A stretch of DNA of 64,000 nucleotides from Chloroflexota bacterium (lineage in GTDB: Bacteria > Chloroflexota > Anaerolineae > UBA4142). Of this stretch, positions 58,587 to 64,000 are shown one piece after another (within the stretch, counting starts at the first letter, position 1; each line of letters starts with the position of its first letter). The notes under the pieces were generated by a model. The model saw only the letters and a program-made list of their open reading frames with translations, made no database searches and was not told where the DNA came from. The DNA lies in the NCBI GenBank assembly GCA_016219275.1, contig JACRBM010000024.1, positions 62,001 to 126,000 on the forward strand, given 5' to 3'. The position numbers and the translations under genes are program-made.

Positions 58587-58814
58587 ATGCCAGCAGTTGA
58601 GAGAATTCACCGATACGTCCAGCAATTGCCACAACCACTACAGGCAGAAGTACTTGATTTCGTAGAGTATCTTTTGTCAAAAGTGGAACGCGAGCAAAAC
58701 CAGCAAGACGAATCAGAGTGGTCGGGCTTGTCTCTCGCGTCGGCGATGCGCGGTATGGAAGACGAAGTGACACCGGTATACACTATCGCTGATTTAAAAG
58801 TGGTCTTTTCATGA
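58587..58814 (+). CDS. DUF2281-type antitoxin
   Basis: A 75-residue protein: RIHRYVQQLPQPLQAEVLDFVEYLLSK is the DUF2281 helix-turn-helix-like core; the tail ends IADLKVVFS. GAGGAAAGCC before the ATG. Overlaps the toxin start by ATGA. Confidence 0.87.
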   Translation: MPAVERIHRYVQQLPQPLQAEVLDFVEYLLSKVEREQNQQDESEWSGLSLASAMRGMEDEVTPVYTIADLKVVFS

Positions 58815-59164
58815 AACGCGCCGGACAAATCGTCCTATTCAAATTTCCGCAGACCGACCTCGCACAAGGAAAATTTCGCCCTGCGCTTTTGGTAGGCAAA
58901 TTACCCGGTCAATTCGACGATTGGTTGATTTGCATGATCTCATCTCAAACGCAACACGCTATCGTGGATTTTGATGAACTCATCGAACTTGACGACCTGG
59001 ACTTTGCAAAATCTGGTCTGAAAGTAACCAGCGTGATTCGGGTAGGACGGCTTGCGGTCGTCAATGGAGAAGCATTACTCGGCGCGATTGGTGAAATTGA
59101 TGAGGAGCGGTTGCGCCGCATCAAAACACACCTTGCAAAATGGTTAACGGAACCTGGCGATTGA
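58811..59164 (+). CDS. MazF/PemK-type toxin
   Basis: A 117-residue protein: AGQIVLFKFPQTDLAQGKFRPALLVGK is the MazF/PemK N-terminal strand and RP motif; ICMISSQ and LKVTSVIRVGRLAVVN follow. A probable mRNA interferase. Encoded with its DUF2281 partner, and the pair is bracketed by repeats of the DUF433 gene end. Confidence 0.88.
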   Translation: MKRAGQIVLFKFPQTDLAQGKFRPALLVGKLPGQFDDWLICMISSQTQHAIVDFDELIELDDLDFAKSGLKVTSVIRVGRLAVVNGEALLGAIGEIDEERLRRIKTHLAKWLTEPGD

Positions 59165-59191
59165 ACACGAGCAAATTCCAAGCAACGAACA

Positions 59192-59322
59192 AATTTGTTT
59201 TGGAGCCGACGCGCGCATGAACCTTCTCGATTCGTCGCGCAGTAGTCCGCGTTTCTCACGCGGGTTTTTCTTTTTGGCGTCGAAACGCGACAAAAGAAAC
59301 GTACATCAATTGGTAGATGAAT
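59192..59322 (+). repeat. Direct repeat, right copy (DUF433 3' end plus terminator)
   Basis: Repeats 58197-58328, including the hairpin CCGCGT-TTCTC-ACGCGG with T-tract (59247-59269), which now terminates the MazF transcript. Confidence 0.88.
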
Positions 59323-59330
59323 GACGCGCG

Positions 59331-59420
59331 CCGCCGCGCTCGAACGCGCGCGCAGTGAATCCATCACGTTCAAGCGCGAGGAGAAATCGAATGAGGAAAA
59401 GAAATGGAAAGAGATTTAGG
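59331..59420 (+). pseudogene. Fragment: C-terminus of a HerA-like ATPase gene
   Basis: In frame: AALERARSESITFKREEKSN, EEKKWKEI, stop. This parallels the ATPase end at 53943-54052 (GALERARSEVIT..R..KS.EEKK..WKEAV). The nucleotide core CTCGAACGCGCGCG is shared. No upstream ATPase sequence is present. The following gene starts inside it at 59404. Confidence 0.85.
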
Positions 59421-60990
59421 CGAGATGGCCCAAGCTACGCTCAAAACTTGGGCAGCTCAGATGACAATAACTGCTAATGCCTCAAACTCCGACCGTGAAG
59501 GTTGGGATTTCTTGTTACAGTTTCCGCCGACACTACCAGTGGCGGGAGTACCTCTCGACCTGCGCGCCACTAGAATTGAATGCTTTGTTCAGGTCAAAGG
59601 CATAGAGACAACGAGGCAAAGAAAATCCATTACTCTCAGCAATTGGGAGAAGCTAGTAGGCTCGCCTCTTCCCGCTTTCTTCCTCATTATTGAATTCGGA
59701 AAAGAGAATGATCCTCAACACGCCTATCTTGTCCATGTTAATGAAGAATGGATAGCCAAAGTATTAAAGCGGCTCCGCGAACTACCCGATACGGAAAAAG
59801 AATCACTGAATCAACATACGCTTGATCTAACTTGGTCCATGGCGGACAGGATAGATACACTCAATGGCAAAGGACTCAGTACTGCTATCCGTCGACATAT
59901 CGGGAACGATTTTGATAAATATGTCCAGAAAAAGAAAAATCTGCGCGAAAAAGTTGGGCATAATGCCGATGCTATTTTCAAGTTTACCTCGACCGGGTTC
60001 AAAAGCGTTTATGACATGCATGAACAATGGATGGATTTTGCTATTGGACTTCGCGATTCACTACCTGTGTCCACGTTTACAATCGAAAAGCAAGTTAGAT
60101 TTGGTATACCTGCAGAACATATCGAACACCAAGACGGTATGGTTTCAATCACTCCCCTTGGAAAATCCGTCACTTTGCTGATAAGCAACACCGAGAAATC
60201 CAAGGAGTCAAGGTTTCATGCGATGCTTTATACCCCCACTTCTTTTGATCCTAGCGGGATTATCCCCAAAGAACAGTTGAAAGTCCGGGTAGTATCTGAA
60301 ATAGGCAATTTCGTTTTCCGCCCTTTTGCCAATCCAATCACGTTTTCGACCACGTGGGATATTGAAGATGTTACCAAACCTCGAAAACTAGGCGAGCTAG
60401 CCAACCTATGGCGCGCAAGAGAAATATTCATGAACGCCCAATCAGAAGGGGTCATTCTGGAGATTCACGACGATGAGAATTCACCATGTCGACTAGAATC
60501 CAGAGGACACAAATTACTGGGCAACGAGGATCTCGCATCAATGGCAACGGCTGTAGACCGTGCTTGGTTTTTGGCTAGATTGTTTGATATATCCGCCGAT
60601 ACGGAAATGCCCTTGGCGCAAATACTGGGACAGGATTCCAACTTCAAGACTGTACGCGATTTGGGTGATCCCAATATTCGAATAGCATCAATTATGACGC
60701 GCGTCATCGATGGCGATTTCAACACAGAAAAAGAACACGCACTGATCTTCTCACGAGTATTGCACTTCGGGAAAGTCATACTAGCCGTCTTTATCGGCTT
60801 CGCAGGATATCCAACCATTGCCAATGGTGAATCTGGGGAAAAGATTCTTGAGATAAGAAAACCGAACCGAATTCTTCTCGACCACAAGAAACTCGAGAAA
60901 ATAGACCAGTCGGAGTACAAGCAACTAATACAGAGTGAATCAGAAAGAATGAAAAGTATGGGATACGAGGTATCTGATATTGCCGAGTAG
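59404..60990 (+). CDS. 528-residue protein with DUF4365/PD-(D/E)XK-like N-terminus
   Basis: Residues 1-115 look like a DUF4365-type nuclease domain: EMAQATLKTWA helix with Glu7, GWDFLLQF with Asp35, CFVQVKG with Gln63-x-Lys65, then NWEKLVGSPLPAFFLIIEF and AYLVHVNEEW. Residues ~130-528 are not recognised; they include a helical segment and beta-rich stretches (FGIPAEHIEHQDGMVSI, IGNFVFRPFANPITF). Base composition is clearly AT-richer than its neighbours. Start overlaps the ATPase fragment; MPE 5' fragment follows. Candidate defence effector (inference). Confidence 0.8.
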   Translation: MERDLGEMAQATLKTWAAQMTITANASNSDREGWDFLLQFPPTLPVAGVPLDLRATRIECFVQVKGIETTRQRKSITLSNWEKLVGSPLPAFFLIIEFGKENDPQHAYLVHVNEEWIAKVLKRLRELPDTEKESLNQHTLDLTWSMADRIDTLNGKGLSTAIRRHIGNDFDKYVQKKKNLREKVGHNADAIFKFTSTGFKSVYDMHEQWMDFAIGLRDSLPVSTFTIEKQVRFGIPAEHIEHQDGMVSITPLGKSVTLLISNTEKSKESRFHAMLYTPTSFDPSGIIPKEQLKVRVVSEIGNFVFRPFANPITFSTTWDIEDVTKPRKLGELANLWRAREIFMNAQSEGVILEIHDDENSPCRLESRGHKLLGNEDLASMATAVDRAWFLARLFDISADTEMPLAQILGQDSNFKTVRDLGDPNIRIASIMTRVIDGDFNTEKEHALIFSRVLHFGKVILAVFIGFAGYPTIANGESGEKILEIRKPNRILLDHKKLEKIDQSEYKQLIQSESERMKSMGYEVSDIAE

Positions 60991-60997
60991 GTCAAGA

Positions 60998-61126
60998 ACC
61001 ACCCAAATCCAAAATCACAAATCGAAAATCGAAAATCCACCATGATCAAACTCGTTTGCACAGCCGATAACCACCTCGGTCGCTTTTACGGCAAAATGAA
61101 CGCGAAACAACTCGCGGAACGGCGCG
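60998..61126 (+). pseudogene. Fragment: 5' end of the Mre11-like gene (direct repeat, left copy)
   Basis: From the AT-rich leader through ATG 61042 it encodes MIKLVCTADNHLGRFYGKMN and AKQLAERRA, then breaks into unrelated sequence. It matches 61988-62120 almost base for base. Right after the break, CAGTGAATCCATCACG (61131-61146) equals part of the ATPase fragment at 59352-59367. Confidence 0.93.
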
Positions 61127-61188
61127 CACACAGTGAATCCATCACGAGGTCCTTGGAGAATTCGGTAGAGGAAATTTCAGCAAGCGAG

Positions 61189-61637
61189 CTAGATCTCGCC
61201 CGCATCCAGTTTAGTGAGGAATTGTTGCACACTCAACACGGTAACGCCGTGCGCGTCAAGATGCTTGATGAGATCGAGGTCGCGTTTAATGTCGTCGTCG
61301 CGTGAGACGGCGTACTGCGCTTGCCCCAGAATCGCCGTTTCGAGAACGAGATCATCGTCCGGATTGCGACACTCGCGCACCGAGCCGGTCGGCACGACAA
61401 TTTGACTGCGGCGGATCAACAGTTGCAAGAGTTCTTCGACATCGCTGGATTGAATGGAGTACTTGCGCGTGATACGTGGGCGAGTCAAAACATCGGAGAA
61501 TCATCAAGCAGGGGTAACGAGACGACAACTTGAAACCGATTGTCCAGCCACGCGCGATGCAAGCGCGCCGGGAAACCCGCGGGGTTGATAAACGCCGAAA
61601 CCCAAACATTGGTATCAACGAGAACGACGGTTGGCAC
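61189..61637 (-). pseudogene. PIN toxin, dead copy (frameshift)
   Basis: Near-identical to the toxin at 57036-57485. One base is missing near 61500 (GGAGAATCATC against GGAGAGTTCATC), splitting the frame after NRFQVVVSLPLL. Beyond it the C-terminal part (LTRPRITRKYSIQSSDVEEL) is intact. Confidence 0.9.
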
Positions 61638-61887
61638 GGCGCTTTGCCTTTACTTCGGAGGATGCGGCGGTAATGTCAGATTCAATTTCCTTCGGATCAA
61701 AGCGTGCCATCCGCGCGTGAACACGTGCGAGCAAATTATCGAACTGCTCGCGCTAGGCTTGCTCATCCGCGCTCAAGCGTTCCGCCAACAAGCGTTCTGC
61801 CAGCGCGTTGGGCGACAAGCGGTTGCGTTTGGCTTCGCGATCAAGTTGCTTGAAGACGGATTCTGAAATCGTGAGTGTTCGTAACAT
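61615..61887 (-). pseudogene. Antitoxin, dead copy (nonsense)
   Basis: Matches the antitoxin at 57463-57735, starting MLRTLTISESVFKQLDREAK, but the codon for Trp in DEQAWREQ is TAG here (near 61753). Truncated after ~45 residues. Confidence 0.9.
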
Positions 61888-61987
61888 AATTTCTTCACCT
61901 GTATTTCCCTACGAGATATTACAACGGTTGGACGATTTCGGCAAGTGGGAATTTGTCGCTTATCGGTTGCTTTAGATCGTCCCGTGC

Positions 61988-62120
61988 TACCACACCAAAA
62001 TCCAAAATCAGAAGTCGAAAATCGAAAATCCACCATGATCAAACTCGTCTGCACCGCCGATAACCACCTCGGTCGCTTTTACGGCAAGATGAACGCGAAA
62101 CAACTCGCGGAACGTCGCGC
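61988..62120 (+). repeat. Direct repeat, right copy (5' end of the Mre11-like gene)
   Basis: Contains the ATCGAAAATCGAAAATCC leader, ATG 62035 and the first ~28 codons of the intact gene; matches 60998-61126. Confidence 0.93.
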
Positions 62121-63198
62121 GCGTTTGCGCCGCGCGTTCGCCCACGCAGTTGACCACGCGATTGAAAAACGCGCACATCTCTTTATGCAGTGCGGCGACC
62201 TCTTTGACCGCGAAGCGCCGCCACCCGCCGAACTCACCTTCGTCGCGCAACAATTTCAGAAATTGCGCGACGCGGGCATCCGCATCTACGCGATCAGCGG
62301 CAATCACGACATGCCGACATCGAGCGATGGCGCGACGCCGGTGCGAATCTACGACGCGCTCCGCGCCGCGCACGTGTTCAACAAACGCACCGAGATCGAA
62401 TTCGATTTCGTCAAAGTCGAAGGTGCGACGGTCGCGCTTGGCGGCATCGCGCCCGACCCGCGTCTCGATGCGCGCGCGGACCCGCTCGACGACGTGACGT
62501 GGACGCCGCCACAAGCCGATGTAACGCTGTTGCTGCTGCACTGCGGCTATGAAGCGTGCGTGCCGAAAGAATTCGCGGAAGCGATCCTGCCCAAATCACG
62601 CGTCGCCGAGATGCAAGCGATTGATTATTTCTTTCTCGGCGACATTCATCGTACGCACAAATCCACGCTCGACAAGGCGACGATCATCGTGCCCGGCGCA
62701 ACCGAGCGCATGACATTCGGCGAAATCGGTGAACGACCTGGGTTTTACTATGTCGAACTCGATGGCAAAACGCCGATCAAATTGTTGCATGAAGAAATCG
62801 AAGCGCAACCGATGCGCCGCGAAATCATTCGCACGACCGACCTGCCGAGCGACACACCAACCGAGTACATCGCCGAGCGATTGCAGGAATGGGCAGACAC
62901 GGAACAATTGATGCAACTGCGTCTCGAAGGTCCGGTCGCGCGTGACATGTACCATCGCTTGAAATTCTTCGACATCTGGCGGCTCGGCAACGAACTCAAT
63001 TTTTTCTTCGACCTGGATCGTGCGGCGGTCACGTTGCAAGGTGAAAACGACAGCAATGGTGGCGGCGAAATTGTCAGCATTCGCCACGAGCTCGAACGCG
63101 TTGCAGATGAACTTGCCGCCCCGCGCGAGGGCGACGACCGCGCGTTGTACGAGGAGGCGCGCGCGATGGTGATGGAACGAATGGGACGCGCGGAGTAG
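62035..63198 (+). CDS. Mre11/SbcD-like DNA repair phosphoesterase
   Basis: Encodes 387 residues. Two-metal phosphoesterase motifs: TADNHLGR (Asp9, His11), QCGDLFDRE (Asp55), SGNHDMP (Asn90-His91), LLLHCGYEA and FLGDIHRTHKS. A C-terminal capping region ends in a helical tail (EARAMVMERMGRAE). It probably acts as a nuclease in DNA end processing. No SbcC/Rad50 gene follows; the nearest motor is the HerA-like ATPase 8 kb upstream. Confidence 0.93.
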   Translation: MIKLVCTADNHLGRFYGKMNAKQLAERRARLRRAFAHAVDHAIEKRAHLFMQCGDLFDREAPPPAELTFVAQQFQKLRDAGIRIYAISGNHDMPTSSDGATPVRIYDALRAAHVFNKRTEIEFDFVKVEGATVALGGIAPDPRLDARADPLDDVTWTPPQADVTLLLLHCGYEACVPKEFAEAILPKSRVAEMQAIDYFFLGDIHRTHKSTLDKATIIVPGATERMTFGEIGERPGFYYVELDGKTPIKLLHEEIEAQPMRREIIRTTDLPSDTPTEYIAERLQEWADTEQLMQLRLEGPVARDMYHRLKFFDIWRLGNELNFFFDLDRAAVTLQGENDSNGGGEIVSIRHELERVADELAAPREGDDRALYEEARAMVMERMGRAE

Positions 63199-63203
63199 GC
63201 ACT

Positions 63204-63512
63204 ATGTCCAAAATCGCACTCGGTGTTCTTTGCGGCATCGTGTTCGGCATCGTTTCGGTCGCGACGATGATCCCGCTCGAAATGAAAGATAAACGCGTCG
63301 CGATGACCGGCGCGTTCGTCAATCGTTTTGGCATCGGCTTTGTTATTGGCGCGGCGAACCTGCCACTGCCAACCTGGATCAACGGATTGCTTTTTGGGCT
63401 ACTGCTCAGTCTGCCCGACGCGATCATTACCAAAGCGTGGATTCCAATTTTGACGATCGGCGCGATTGGCGGAATCGTCATCGGCATTGTGATCAGCGCG
63501 TGGGGAATGTGA
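63204..63512 (+). CDS. Small multi-helix membrane protein
   Basis: A 102-residue Gly/Ile-rich protein with about four hydrophobic segments (IALGVLCGIVFGIVSVATMI, FGIGFVIGAANLPLPTW, GLLFGLLLSLPDAII, ILTIGAIGGIVIGIVISAW). It starts 5 bp after the phosphoesterase stop. Function unknown. Confidence 0.75.
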   Translation: MSKIALGVLCGIVFGIVSVATMIPLEMKDKRVAMTGAFVNRFGIGFVIGAANLPLPTWINGLLFGLLLSLPDAIITKAWIPILTIGAIGGIVIGIVISAWGM

Positions 63513-63723
63513 GAAATGCTTATGGAGAGCATGCTCACTGCTATTACAAGTTTTTAAGACTCCCAATTCTGCATCTAGCGATTTGGGTCACATCCACCCC
63601 AACCGATTGGATTCGTTCGGAAGCATTCCGGCATCCAAGACACCTTGCAGAATTAGCGCGCCCAGTCACTGATGGCGATGGCTATTCGATTAGCATCGCG
63701 CGAAAATGTATCGCAATGTGCTA

Positions 63724-63751
63724 TTGCATTGTCTCCAAACCATGCTATAAT
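63724..63751 (+). promoter_or_regulatory. Promoter for the universal stress gene
   Basis: TTGCAT at 63724-63729, 16 bp, TATAAT at 63746-63751. The preceding 63513-63720 holds no gene I can support. Confidence 0.75.
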
Positions 63752-63755
63752 CACG

Positions 63756-63883
63756 TTCAGCAAAGTGCTCATAAGACAACGTTGCCCGGGTTGCAATTCT
63801 GAAAAAGAGTTCCTCGGCGCTGAACGATCATAATTGTCTCGTCACCCGCTCTGGTAAGCGCCAGGGCGGGTTTCTGTTTTTTT
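63756..63883 (+). ncRNA. Structured leader with internal terminator
   Basis: TTCAGC (63756) can pair with GCTGAA (near 63821). An intrinsic terminator ACCCGCTCTGG-TAAGCG-CCAGGGCGGGT plus T-tract (63844-63883) ends it, 39 bp before the uspA start. Either an attenuator or a short RNA. Class not recognised. Confidence 0.5.
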
Positions 63884-63921
63884 CCCAGACGACCCAGGTT
63901 TACGGTGCGATGGGAGGCGAG

Positions 63922-64000
63922 ATGTACAGAAAGATTCTTGTGCCGCTCGATGGATCCTCACTTGCCGAAGGCGTATTACCGCACGTTCGAATGCTTGCCG
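63922..64000 (+). CDS. Universal stress protein, 5' part (runs off the right edge)
   Basis: MYRKILVPLDGSSLAEGVLP, then HVRMLA: the UspA N-terminus with the beta-1 strand VPLDGS that forms part of the nucleotide site. GGGAGG before ATG 63922. Confidence 0.9.
   Translation, partial: MYRKILVPLDGSSLAEGVLPHVRMLA

Noticed and set aside
63513-63802. Possible small protein downstream of the 63204 gene
   Set aside because: The open frame overlaps the upstream gene out of phase, lacks an RBS and runs through the uspA promoter.

Overview
This 64 kb window is chromosomal DNA of a GC-rich bacterium, probably a member of the Chloroflexota. The lineage is inferred from the gene families (UPF0182, DUF6064, a very large BTAD/NB-ARC/TPR regulator, SQR-DUF1641-DsrC-DsrE, leuS behind a T-box) and from many snap-back intergenic repeats. 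No rRNA is present and no CRISPR array was seen. The left edge cuts leuS and the right edge cuts a universal stress protein gene.

Layout. 1-3.55 kb, minus strand: a T-box leader (candidate Leu specifier) drives a tandem-Nudix gene, an alpha/beta hydrolase and leuS. 3.6-3.9 kb: two tRNA-Ala genes. 4-18.7 kb, mostly plus strand: UPF0182, aldo/keto reductase, PhzF, two Uma2 nucleases with a restriction-modification remnant between them, SDR, D-aminoacylase, a probable noncoding RNA, BI-1 protein, Gfo/Idh/MocA oxidoreductase (minus) and a degenerate multicopper oxidase. 18.8-26.4 kb, minus: lipoproteins, membrane proteins, a Tat-exported Cys protein and a SARP/BTAD regulator whose likely binding site lies just downstream of it. 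26.5-29.8 kb, minus: a sulfide-oxidation type cluster (ArsR, SQR, DUF1641, DsrC, DsrE). 30.8-42.4 kb, minus: five radical SAM enzymes (four with B12-binding-like N-termini), a GT2 glycosyltransferase, an O-methyltransferase and a phosphoesterase, interrupted by a Uma2 cassette and a frameshifted vapBC pair. 42.6-52 kb: aldehyde dehydrogenase, LmbE deacetylase, tdh-kbl threonine degradation, a PIN toxin-antitoxin pair, endonuclease IV and secreted proteins.

52.2-63.2 kb is the most unusual part. A HerA-like ATPase gene and an Mre11/SbcD-like phosphoesterase gene bracket about 8 kb of accessory cargo: hydrolase, aspartase, three toxin-antitoxin modules or parts of them (plus one dead copy), and an AT-richer 528-residue protein with a DUF4365/PD-(D/E)XK-like N-terminus. 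Pieces of the bracketing genes are repeated inside: the ATPase 3' end, the phosphoesterase 5' end, the DUF433 gene 3' end and the DUF1801-like gene 3' end each occur as diverged direct repeats of about 90-135 bp flanking cargo. A fifth example, 104 bp of a radical SAM 3' end, flanks the Uma2 gene at 33 kb. This fits repeated insertion with long target duplication, building an accessory island between two DNA-repair genes.

Intergenic DNA is full of short inverted-repeat families. Some copies lie inside reading frames (BTAD regulator, SPASM protein, a hypothetical protein) and inside the T-box leader.
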